Shown here one piece after another: positions 8,348 through 17,300 of a stretch of DNA of 64,000 nt. Under the pieces are notes generated by a model, which ran no database searches, was not told the DNA's origin, and saw only the letters and a program-made list of their open reading frames with translations. Position 1 is the first letter of the stretch; each line of letters begins with the position of its first letter. The stretch is from Flavobacterium panacagri (lineage in GTDB: Bacteria; Bacteroidota; Bacteroidia; Flavobacteriales; Flavobacteriaceae). The translations under genes and the position numbers were made by a program. Location of the stretch: positions 1,488,001 through 1,552,000 of the forward strand of contig NZ_CP119766.1 of NCBI RefSeq assembly GCF_030378165.1. The letters run 5' to 3'.

Positions 8348-9868
8348 TTAAGTTATAATGTTAAGCATTTTTTGTGTCGCAATAATCGCTGCAACGGTTT
8401 GGTCAGAGTCTAATCCGCGGGTTTTGAATTCTTTTCCGTTGTTTACCCATGTGATAATGGTTTCGCACAATGCATCAGAGCTACTTCCGGGAGGGATTCT
8501 TACTGCATAGTCAATCAGTTTTGGAAGCGTCAATTTTTTGCTTTTGTAAATCTTGGATAAAGCATTCATAAAAGCATCAAACTGACCGTCTCCTTGTGCG
8601 TTTTCTTCGATTATTTCTCCGTTTAAATTTAAAGATAAAGTCGTAGAGGGACGCATTCCTTTAGAATGAACCAGCATATAAGAGTTTATCGTGATTTTTT
8701 CTTCGTAAGTATGACTGTCCAAAACATCCGAAATAATGTATGGTAGATCTTCCTTTGTAACTGTTTCTTTTTTGTCACCCAGTTCAATAATTCTTTGCGT
8801 AACCAATTTCAAATCTTCGCTGTTTAATTTTAAACCTAATTCCTGAAGATTTTTTTCGATATTGGCTTTTCCAGAGGTTTTTCCTAAAGCGTATTTTCTT
8901 TTTCTTCCAAAACGTTCTGGAAGTAAATCATTAAAATAAAGATTGTTTTTATTATCTCCATCAGCATGGATTCCAGCTGTTTGTGTAAAAACATTATCTC
9001 CAACAATTGGTTTGTTGGCAGGAATTCTGTAACCAGTAAAGGTTTCTACCAGTTTACTTACAGAGTACAAAGATGTTTCTTTTATATTGATTTTTACTTC
9101 TGGCAGATAATCATTAATTACGGCAACTGTGCTTTCAAGTGGCGCATTTCCAGCACGTTCTCCCATTCCGTTTACGGTTACGTGAAGTCCGTTGATTCCG
9201 GCTTTTATGGCTTCCATAACATTAGCGACACTTAAGTCGTAATCGTTATGAGCATGGAAATCAAAATGAATGGTTGGATATTTGGCTCTGATTTTTGAAA
9301 TAAATTCAAAAGTTAGAGACGGAATTAAAACCCCTAAAGTATCAGGAAGTAAAACTCTTTTAATTGGCTGTGTTGCTAAGAAATCTAGAAATTGAAAAAC
9401 GTAATCTTGGGAATTTCGCATTCCGTTGCTCCAGTCTTCCAAGTAAACATTAGTTTCAATATTGTTTTCTTTAGCTAAAGAAATGATTTGAGCGATTTCA
9501 GAAAAGTGTTGTTCAGGTGTTTTTTTCAATTGATGCGTTAAGTGATTCATTGAGCCTTTGGTCAATAAATTTTGTACTTTGGCGCCGGCTTTTTTCATCC
9601 AGTCAATTGAAACGCCTCCGTCAACAAACGTAAGAACTTCAATTCTGTTTATATAGCCGCGTTCTTCAGCCCATGAAGTAATGCCTTTTACGGCTTGAAA
9701 TTCTCCTTCGCTCACGCGAGCCGAAGCAATTTCGATTCTATCAATATTTAATTCCTCCAGCAACAATTGCGCAATGGTTAATTTTTCTGCGGCAGAAAAT
9801 GAAACTCCTGAGGTTTGTTCACCATCACGGAGTGTCGTATCCATTATTTCAATTTTTCTTTTTTCCAT
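8348..9868 (-). CDS. leuA: 2-Isopropylmalate synthase / citramalate synthase family enzyme
   Basis: This Claisen-type acyl transferase condenses acetyl-CoA with a 2-oxo acid. The N-terminal HMGL-like barrel has DTTLRDGEQT (about residues 10-19), HAHNDYDL and NGMGERAGNAPLE, the metal and substrate motifs; the C-terminal LeuA regulatory domain (about 380-500) has PPGSSSDALCE. The longer open frame begins at a TTG; I chose the ATG four codons in (MEKRKIEIMDTT). Its position between leuD and leuB points to isopropylmalate synthesis. However, the catalytic half resembles the divergent group that includes (R)-citramalate synthases, so pyruvate as acceptor (isoleucine route) is a real alternative. 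The leuA symbol rests on operon context. Confidence 0.8.
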   Translation of the reverse strand: MEKRKIEIMDTTLRDGEQTSGVSFSAAEKLTIAQLLLEELNIDRIEIASARVSEGEFQAVKGITSWAEERGYINRIEVLTFVDGGVSIDWMKKAGAKVQNLLTKGSMNHLTHQLKKTPEQHFSEIAQIISLAKENNIETNVYLEDWSNGMRNSQDYVFQFLDFLATQPIKRVLLPDTLGVLIPSLTFEFISKIRAKYPTIHFDFHAHNDYDLSVANVMEAIKAGINGLHVTVNGMGERAGNAPLESTVAVINDYLPEVKINIKETSLYSVSKLVETFTGYRIPANKPIVGDNVFTQTAGIHADGDNKNNLYFNDLLPERFGRKRKYALGKTSGKANIEKNLQELGLKLNSEDLKLVTQRIIELGDKKETVTKEDLPYIISDVLDSHTYEEKITINSYMLVHSKGMRPSTTLSLNLNGEIIEENAQGDGQFDAFMNALSKIYKSKKLTLPKLIDYAVRIPPGSSSDALCETIITWVNNGKEFKTRGLDSDQTVAAIIATQKMLNIIT

Positions 9869-9880
9869 ATTGATATTCAA

Positions 9881-10127
9881 ATTTCTAAAGGGGTGGATAG
9901 TTGATATCCCTGTTTTAATTTTGACGCTGATTTAACGGATTCGCTTTCGTGAAGACGCTGGTAAAAACGGATTTTTATTATTAGTAAAATAAAAATCTGT
10001 GTTAATTCGCTTCCGATAGTTATCGAGATTGCGAAAACAAATCAGTTTCATCCGCGTCCTATTTATTCTAGAAAGACCCGAGAGGTTTTGAAGCCTGTCG
10101 GGTCTAATAGACTGAATGATATTGCTA
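9881..10127. repeat. Intra-operon gap with hairpin repeat
   Basis: The gap between leuD and the leuA-type gene has no gene. It holds a degenerate palindromic stretch (words such as AAAAATCTGTGTTAATTCGC) and a hairpin AGACCCG / CGGGTCT at 10074-10105 of the same CCCGACAGG family found near 32830 and 36900. Both look like dispersed repeats inserted in the operon. Confidence 0.6.
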
Positions 10128-10724
10128 TTAGTAAGGAAGTTTATCGGCGAAAGCCTTAATATCTTCTTTCATATCTTGTAAATAATCAATATCGTCAAAA
10201 CCATTAATTAGGTTGTTCTTTTTGTAACCGTTGATAGCAAAAGATTCTTGCTCACCAGTTGACAGCAAAGTAATCGTTTGGTTTGGAAGATTGATTTCTA
10301 ATTCTGTATTAGGATCAGCTTCGATAGCTTTGAAAATATTAGCTAAAAATTCTGGACTGATTTGTACTGGTAAAACACCAATATTCAAACAGTTTCCTTT
10401 GAAGATATCAGCAAAGAAACTAGAAACTACGGCACGGAATCCGTAATCGTAAACTGCCCATGCAGCATGTTCTCTAGAAGATCCAGAACCGAAGTTTTTT
10501 CCTCCAACCAAGATTTTTCCACTGTAAGTAGGATTGTTTAAAACGAAATCAGCTTTTGGAGTATCGTCTCCGTTGTATCTCCAGTCTCTAAAAAGGTTGT
10601 CTCCAAAACCTTCACGTTTTGTAGCTTTTAAGAAACGAGCCGGAATGATTTGATCTGTATCTACGTTCTCAATTGGCAACGGTACGCCGCTGCTTGTAAG
10701 TATGTTAAATTTATCGTATGCCAT
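10128..10724 (-). CDS. leuD: 3-Isopropylmalate dehydratase small subunit
   Basis: LeuD is the swivelling small subunit of isopropylmalate isomerase and joins LeuC to convert 2- into 3-isopropylmalate. The 198-residue protein shows the family's [14 protein letters not shown] (about residues 19-32), [13 protein letters not shown] near 75-87 and the [14 protein letters not shown] region. It follows leuC after about 165 bases and precedes the leuA-type gene. Confidence 0.96.
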   Translation of the reverse strand: MAYDKFNILTSSGVPLPIENVDTDQIIPARFLKATKREGFGDNLFRDWRYNGDDTPKADFVLNNPTYSGKILVGGKNFGSGSSREHAAWAVYDYGFRAVVSSFFADIFKGNCLNIGVLPVQISPEFLANIFKAIEADPNTELEINLPNQTITLLSTGEQESFAINGYKKNNLINGFDDIDYLQDMKEDIKAFADKLPY

Positions 10725-10890
10725 TTTTTGAAATTTTAGATTTTAGATTTTAGATTTTAGATTTTCTTTTGAAAACTTAAAATTTTAGAATCTAAAAATG
10801 TTTTGTATTAAATAATGTTGATCAATTTTATTTGAAGAAATTTAGATAAAGATTGCACAAAGTGAGAAATCTAAAATCAAAATCTCCAAT
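10725..10890. repeat. TTTTAGA tandem repeats between leuC and leuD
   Basis: Four tandem copies of the heptamer TTTTAGA occupy about 10734-10761. The gap ends with complementary words (CTAAAATCAAAATCTCC, near 10871-10887), so the ends can pair into a long weak AT-rich stem. This is likely a degenerate palindromic element. I see no gene here. Confidence 0.6.
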
Positions 10891-12285
10891 CTAAAATAAC
10901 TCGCGCGGATCTGTTAGTTTTCCTGTAACAGCAGCAGCAGCAGCCATAATTGGACTTGCAAGAAGCGTTCTTGAACCAGGTCCTTGACGACCTTCAAAGT
11001 TTCTGTTTGAAGTACTTACTGCATATTTTCCAGCAGGAACTTTATCGTCGTTCATTGCTAAACAAGCAGAACAACCCGGCTGACGTAATACGAAACCAGC
11101 TTCAGTCAAAATATCTAAAATTCCTTCTTCTTTAATCTGTGCTTCAACAACGTGAGAACCCGGAACTAACCAAGCCGTAACATTATCTGCTTTTTTTCTT
11201 CCTTTTACAATTTCAGCAAAAGCTCTAAAATCTTCAATACGTCCGTTTGTACAACTTCCTAAGAAAACGTAGTCGATTTGTTTTCCAATCATTACGTCGT
11301 CTTCGTTGAAGCCCATATAAGCTAAAGACTTTTTGTAAGTTTCCTCACCTCCTTCAACTTCTTTTGCATTCGGAATATGTTTTGTGATACCAATTCCCAT
11401 TCCTGGATTAGTACCATAAGTAATCATTGGTTCGATATCTTCCGCTTTAATGTTTAATTCAGCATCAAATACAGCGTCAGCATCCGTTTTTAAAGTTTTC
11501 CAGTACTCAACAGCTTTTGTCCAAGCTTCTCCTTTTGGAGCGTAAAGTCTTCCTTCTAAGAAATCGAAAGTAGTTTGGTCAGGAGCAATCATTCCTCCGC
11601 GAGCTCCCATTTCGATACTTAAATTACAAACTGTCATACGACCTTCCATAGTCATGTTTTCAAAAACATCACCAGCATATTCAACAAAATATCCTGTACC
11701 TCCAGAAGTAGTTAATTGAGCAATAATATAAAGCGCCACGTCTTTTGGGCCAACACCTTTACTCAATTGACCGTTTACGTTAATACGCATTTTCTTTGGT
11801 TTAGGCTGCATAATACATTGAGTTGAAAGCACCATTTCAACTTCAGATGTTCCGATACCAAAAGCAATTGCTCCAAAAGCACCGTGAGTAGACGTATGCG
11901 AATCTCCACATACAATAGTAGCACCTGGCAAAGTAATTCCGTTTTCGGGACCAACTACGTGTACAATTCCATTTTTTTGGTGACCTAATCCCCAGTGCGA
12001 AATTCCGTATTCTTTAGCATTATCTTCAAGAGCCTGAAGCTGATTAGCAGAAAGCGGGTCTTCAACTGGTAAGTGTTGGTTTATGGTTGGTGTATTATGG
12101 TCGGCAGTTGCAAAAGTACGCTGTGGGTATAAAACGTTAACGCCTCTTGATTTTAATCCTAAAAAAGCAACAGGGCTCGTAACTTCATGAATGAAATGGC
12201 GGTCAATAAAAAACACATCTGGCCCATCTTCAATTTTACGCACTACATGTGAATCCCATACTTTGTCAAATAATGTCTTACTCAT
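10891..12285 (-). CDS. leuC: 3-Isopropylmalate dehydratase large subunit
   Basis: LeuC is the 4Fe-4S aconitase-type catalytic subunit of isopropylmalate isomerase. The 464-residue protein has [13 protein letters not shown] (about residues 130-142), the cluster-binding Cys in FLGSCTNGR (near 345) and [12 protein letters not shown] (near 405-416), giving the three cluster cysteines. It is the first gene of the leu operon, with a good promoter about 65 bases upstream. Confidence 0.97.
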   Translation of the reverse strand: MSKTLFDKVWDSHVVRKIEDGPDVFFIDRHFIHEVTSPVAFLGLKSRGVNVLYPQRTFATADHNTPTINQHLPVEDPLSANQLQALEDNAKEYGISHWGLGHQKNGIVHVVGPENGITLPGATIVCGDSHTSTHGAFGAIAFGIGTSEVEMVLSTQCIMQPKPKKMRINVNGQLSKGVGPKDVALYIIAQLTTSGGTGYFVEYAGDVFENMTMEGRMTVCNLSIEMGARGGMIAPDQTTFDFLEGRLYAPKGEAWTKAVEYWKTLKTDADAVFDAELNIKAEDIEPMITYGTNPGMGIGITKHIPNAKEVEGGEETYKKSLAYMGFNEDDVMIGKQIDYVFLGSCTNGRIEDFRAFAEIVKGRKKADNVTAWLVPGSHVVEAQIKEEGILDILTEAGFVLRQPGCSACLAMNDDKVPAGKYAVSTSNRNFEGRQGPGSRTLLASPIMAAAAAVTGKLTDPRELF

Positions 12286-12350
12286 TTTTTATTTTTTTTA
12301 ATTGTAATTTCTATAACCACAGCAATTCCCTGTTCATTATAATAGCAAAA

Positions 12351-12380
12351 CAAAAGTAAAAAAAGATAAAAAAGCGTCAA
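12351..12380 (-). promoter_or_regulatory. Bacteroidota-type promoter of the leu operon
   Basis: Read on the minus strand: TTG, 19-base spacer, TACTTTTG, a full match to the Flavobacterium consensus TTG-N17-23-TAnnTTTG. Predicted transcription starts near 12344, leaving a leader of about 60 bases. I see no leucine-rich leader peptide in it. Confidence 0.8.
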
Positions 12381-12462
12381 TTTCGATATTTCATTTTATA
12401 CGATACCCAAACTAATTTACAAATTGTGAAACCACTTTTGTAAACTAAAATTTGAAAGAAAA

Positions 12463-12552
12463 ATGATTAAGAAATGGATTTGCTTTTTCTTTTTCGGCTT
12501 TAATTTTTCTTGTTTGTTTTTTGTTTTAATAGTTTGCAAATTTATCTCATAA
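12463..12552 (+). CDS. Possible 29-residue hydrophobic small protein
   Basis: The 530-base gap between leuC and the next gene holds only the leu promoter and this short frame. It would encode a basic MIKKW start followed by a very hydrophobic Phe/Cys/Val/Leu segment, like a single-pass membrane peptide, with a purine-rich GAAAGAAAA ahead of the ATG. In such AT-rich DNA a Phe-rich frame of this size can arise by chance, so this is a weak call. Confidence 0.2.
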   Translation: MIKKWICFFFFGFNFSCLFFVLIVCKFIS

Positions 12553-12817
12553 TTACTATAAAATATAAGAATTTGATTGAAAAAATCTAACAAAATGAGT
12601 AAAAATAGTAATAATTGTTATTTTTGATTTCTTTGCAGAAAAGATGCTTTTCGGGTTTTTTAAAGCTTTTAAAGGAGTTTTTTCGACACTATTTAGATTC
12701 AATAAAAGGTCAAAATACTACGACATCCAAGAGGTGTATTTTTGTGAAATTTTATGAATTTTAAGAGAAAAAAGGACTAATAAATAAGAATGCCTTTTTT
12801 TAAAATTTAATTGTTTT

Positions 12818-13594
12818 TTAAAGATAAATAAAATGCATTCCGTAATCCATTCGATATGACTTAATTTTTATTTTATTTCCGTGATATTCAACTTGATGGA
12901 TTCGTGCATTTTGTTTGTCAAAATAACAATTTCTATAGATGCTTTCAGATTGTTCGCTTAATTTCATTAAGTCATAGTTTCTACGTAATCTCATCTGGGC
13001 AGATTGGGTGCTTTCATCTGGAATATCTGAGTTCATACGAAGAGTTTTTAATATTTCAATGCTATCTTTTGCTTGAATAATTTGGCAATCTAGCAAGGAA
13101 TAAAAAGATTCATGAATAAGATTTAATCTTTTCAGCGACTTACTACGGTCATTATTATTAATTAATTTGTCAATGGCAAGATTAAATTCTTTTGAAAAAG
13201 TAGTATTGATTTTAGGAACCTTTGGTATTAAGGTGTCAAAAGGAAACTCCCAATAATCTCGATATTTGCTATTGAAAAGCGGAATAGTGTAAATCTCATT
13301 TTTACCATTAATTAAAACGAGAATTTGATTTCTGTTTTTATAATACTGAGGTTGCGAATAAAGTCGAATCTCAGTATTGAATTCTCCTTCTCTTACACTT
13401 CTGGTAAATGAGAATTCACGGGTTTTGGCTGTATTCTTATCAGCGGTAAGCTGTGGATATTTTTTAATCAAATTTTGAATAGAAGTATTGATTTTAGGCT
13501 CGATACTTTGATTACAGCTCACGGTAATTAATAAAACTAAAAAAGATAAAAAAGTATATTGTAGTCTACAGTTTATTACAGATTTATTTACCAT
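12818..13594 (-). CDS. Uncharacterised lipoprotein
   Basis: This 258-residue protein is not one I recognise. Its N-terminus has a hydrophobic segment FLSFLVLLITVSC with a lipobox Cys near residue 27, so it is probably a lipoprotein, with an unusually long n-region. The mature part is charged, with no membrane segment and no motif I can name; a helical stretch near 150-220 is rich in Leu, Arg and Ser. It is followed on the same strand, after a short gap, by nothing but the leu-operon gap, and preceded by another small lipoprotein gene 48 bases upstream, so the two may be co-transcribed. Confidence 0.7.
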   Translation of the reverse strand: MVNKSVINCRLQYTFLSFLVLLITVSCNQSIEPKINTSIQNLIKKYPQLTADKNTAKTREFSFTRSVREGEFNTEIRLYSQPQYYKNRNQILVLINGKNEIYTIPLFNSKYRDYWEFPFDTLIPKVPKINTTFSKEFNLAIDKLINNNDRSKSLKRLNLIHESFYSLLDCQIIQAKDSIEILKTLRMNSDIPDESTQSAQMRLRRNYDLMKLSEQSESIYRNCYFDKQNARIHQVEYHGNKIKIKSYRMDYGMHFIYL

Positions 13595-13642
13595 AATTTG
13601 AATTTATTTTCTTGAAAGAATGAAACTATTGAATCTTCAATT

Positions 13643-14107
13643 TTATTTGTAAGATTTGTATTTTTCAGGATTGTAAAGTCTTTTCTCTTCATAATCATTC
13701 GGATATTTTTTAAGATCATTTTCCTTTTCTTTAATCAAAAAAATGTAATTCAAATACGGTTTTTCTTTTGTAGGATAGGAAAGTATGATCACTTTCTCGT
13801 TAAAGCTTACAATATCATAAGAGAAATCTCTCCATGTCAAAATACTGTCTTCAGATACGGACCATTTTTCAGGATCTCCAGCCATATATCGATCTTCTGG
13901 CTTATCGGTAAATTTCCCATTTTCATCCCTGTTATAACGATAAGATAACTGATCGTCTTTAAACTTGAAATAGGTAAAATAGGAGTCACAATTTGTATAA
14001 TAACACCAACATTCATCCGACTTTGTTTCTAACGCTTTTTCGATAGGATTTTTTTGGGAACAGCCAGTTAAAATCAGTATCAGAAAAAATAAAAAGTAAG
14101 TTTTCAT
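13643..14107 (-). CDS. Uncharacterised small lipoprotein
   Basis: From the ATG the product begins MKTYFLFFLILILTGCSQK, a clear lipoprotein signal with Cys at residue 16. The longer frame begins at a TTG five codons earlier and is unlikely. The mature protein (154 residues in all) is rich in Tyr, Lys, Asp and Glu and has a CWCYYTNCDSYF cluster near residues 33-44, three cysteines close together that might form a disulfide. No family recognised. It sits just upstream of another lipoprotein gene on the same strand and diverges from dnaE. Confidence 0.7.
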   Translation of the reverse strand: MKTYFLFFLILILTGCSQKNPIEKALETKSDECWCYYTNCDSYFTYFKFKDDQLSYRYNRDENGKFTDKPEDRYMAGDPEKWSVSEDSILTWRDFSYDIVSFNEKVIILSYPTKEKPYLNYIFLIKEKENDLKKYPNDYEEKRLYNPEKYKSYK

Positions 14108-14382
14108 AGGCTTTTGATTCAATTTGAGAGACTGTGTTTTTATTAAGTCTTTTTAATGTTGGTTTTTTAGTCCAAATTAGATTGTTAAAACATTTAAATC
14201 TAATACTATTTTGTCAAAATTGTTTGTTTTTGTTAACAACTTTCACTTCGTTATTTCTTTAAAAAAAGCGTAAATTTGAACTTCCTCCAAAATTCATAGA
14301 GCAATTTTTTACACTCCATATAATCAAGTGTTTATATTGGAAAAGCTTTGGATTTGGAGTTTAATTTTTGTATTTTCACTCT

Positions 14383-17300
14383 ATGTATTTAATATTCGAT
14401 ACCGAAACAACCGGATTACCAAAACGCTGGGATGCCCCAATAACCGATTCTGATAACTGGCCTCGCTGTATTCAGATTGCGTGGCAGCTTCATGACGAAA
14501 TGGGACAGCTTATCGAACATCAGGACTATTTGGTAAAACCAGAAGGATTTAATATTCCGTATGATGCCGAACGTATTCACGGAATTTCAACTGAATTGGC
14601 TGAAGCCGATGGAATTTCGCTGGCCGAAGTTTTAGAGAAATTCAATATCGCTTTAAGCAAAACCAAATTTATCGTTGGTCAGAATTTGGGTTTCGACGTT
14701 AATATTATGGGAGCCGAATTCCATAGATTGGGAGTGGAGTCTCAAATGAGTTCAATGCCTGTTTTGGATACCTGTACCGAAGTTACGGCTTCATTATTAC
14801 AGCTTCCTGGAGGACGTGGAGGAAAATTCAAACTTCCAACACTTACGGAATTACACAGCTATCTTTTCGATCAGCCATTCGCAGAAGCGCACAATGCAAC
14901 TGCCGACGTTGAGGCAACTACGCGTTGTTTCTTGGAACTGGTTAGAAGAGAAGTTTTTACCAAAGAAGAATTAGACGTTCCGAAGGAATATTTCAAAGAA
15001 TTTCAGGAGAGAAATTTTGAACCATTTAAGTTAATTGGTTTAAAACATATCAACTTAAAAGCAGCTTCTGATAAAATCAGAGAGCAGCTTAAAGCGTTAG
15101 CTGGAGAAGGCCAGCAAACCGTTGTTTCAGAAGAAGATAAAGCCGATTTTAAAGCAGCAAAATTTGCACATTTGCACAATCATACACAGTTTTCGGTTCT
15201 TCAATCGACTATCGGAATTGGAAACATTGTAGGAGCTACAGCAAAAAACGGAATGCCTGCTGTTGCCATGACCGATACCGGAAACATGATGGGAGCTTTC
15301 CATTTTGTGAGTGCCGTTATGAACCATAACAAAGCAGCATCTGGAAAAAACAAAGCTCTGGTTGAAGCTGGTGAAGAACCAACAGAAACCGAAGTAAAAC
15401 CAATTGTAGGATGTGAATTTAATATCTGCGAAAATCACTTAGATAAATCCAAAAAAGACAACGGTTATCAGGTTGTTTTAATGGCTAAAAATAAAGCTGG
15501 TTACCATAACTTGGCTAAAATGGCTTCGATTGCTTATACTGATGGATTTTATTATGTTCCAAGAATTGACCGCAAGATTGTCGAGCAATACAAAGGCGAT
15601 ATCATGGTTTTGTCTGGGAATTTATATGGAGAAATTCCGAGTAAAATCTTGAACATTGGTGAAAACCAAGCCGAAGAAGCTTTGATTTGGTGGAAGGAGC
15701 AATTTGGCGAAGATTTCTATCTGGAAGTGATGCGCCACAATCAGGAAGATGAAAATCGTGTCAACAAAACCCTGATTGAGTTTTCTAAAAAACACGATGT
15801 AAAGTTAATCGCTACCAACAATACTTATTATTTAAATAAAGAAGATGCCAATGCACACGACATTTTACTTTGTGTAAAAGATGGTGAAAAGCAGGCAACA
15901 CCAATTGGACGTGGACGTGGTTACCGCTACGGACTTCCAAATCAGGAATACTATTTCAAGTCGCAAGACGAGATGAAAAAACTCTTTGCCGATTTGCCAG
16001 AAGCTATTATCAATATTCAGGAAATTATTGATAAGGTGGAAGGATATTCATTGTATCGAGACGTATTACTTCCGAAATTTGAAATTCCGGACGAATTTAT
16101 GGTACCCGAAGATGAAGAAGACGGTGGTGTACGTGGAGAAAATAAATACTTGCGACACCTTACTATGGAAGGTGCCAAAAGAAGATATGGCGAAATTACC
16201 GAATCGATTCAGGAACGTTTGGATTTTGAGTTAATGACGATTTCGAATTCAGGATATCCAGGTTATTTCTTGATTGTACAGGATTTCATCGCTGAGGCAA
16301 GAAAAATGGACGTATCGGTTGGTCCAGGACGTGGATCTGCAGCGGGTTCTGCCGTTGCATACTGTCTCGGAATTACAAATATTGACCCAATTAAATACGA
16401 CTTGCTTTTTGAGCGTTTCCTAAATCCGGATCGTGTATCGATGCCCGATATTGATATAGACTTTGATGACGAGGGTCGTGGACGTGTAATGGAATACGTA
16501 ATCAATAAATACGGTCAAAAACAGGTGGCGCAGATTATCACTTATGGTAAAATGGCAACCAAATCAGCGATTCGTGATACGGCTCGTGTATTGGATTTAC
16601 CATTATTTGAAGCCGATAGAATTGCGAAATTGATTCCGGGAATGATGCCTTCCAAATGGAATTTGGCACGTTTTATTTCTGAAAGTGAAGATGAAGTGAA
16701 AAAAGCACTTCGTTCTGACGAATTTGATAATGTAAAAGAGTTAATCGCGATTGCCAATGAAGATGATTTGGCGGGAGAAACCATTCAGCAGGCAAAAATT
16801 CTTGAGGGATCAATGCGTAACACGGGGATTCACGCCTGTGGGGTAATCATTACACCATCGGATATTACAAATTATGTTCCGGTTACCACAGCAAAAGATT
16901 CTGATTTATATGTAACACAGTTCGATAACTCGGTTGCTGAAAGTGCCGGATTGCTGAAAATGGATTTCTTGGGTCTGAAGACCCTTACGCTGATAAAAGA
17001 TACCGTAAAACTGGTAAAATATAGAACTGGAATTGAACTTGATCCAGATACTTTTCCAATTGACGATGTTGAAACATATGCACTTTTCCAAAGAGGCGAA
17101 ACGGTTGGAATCTTCCAATACGAGTCACCCGGGATGCAGAAATACATGAAAGATCTGAAACCTACAGTTTTTGGGGATTTAATTGCGATGAACGCCTTGT
17201 ATCGCCCAGGTCCTTTAGAGTATATTCCTTCTTTCGTTCGAAGAAAAAATGGCGATGAGGAAATCAAATACGATTTAGATGCCTGTGCGGAATATTTATC

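Noticed and set aside
10734..10761. TTTTAGA tandem repeats as a CRISPR or phase-variation tract
   Set aside because: Units are only seven bases with no spacers, and they lie between genes rather than in a promoter or frame.
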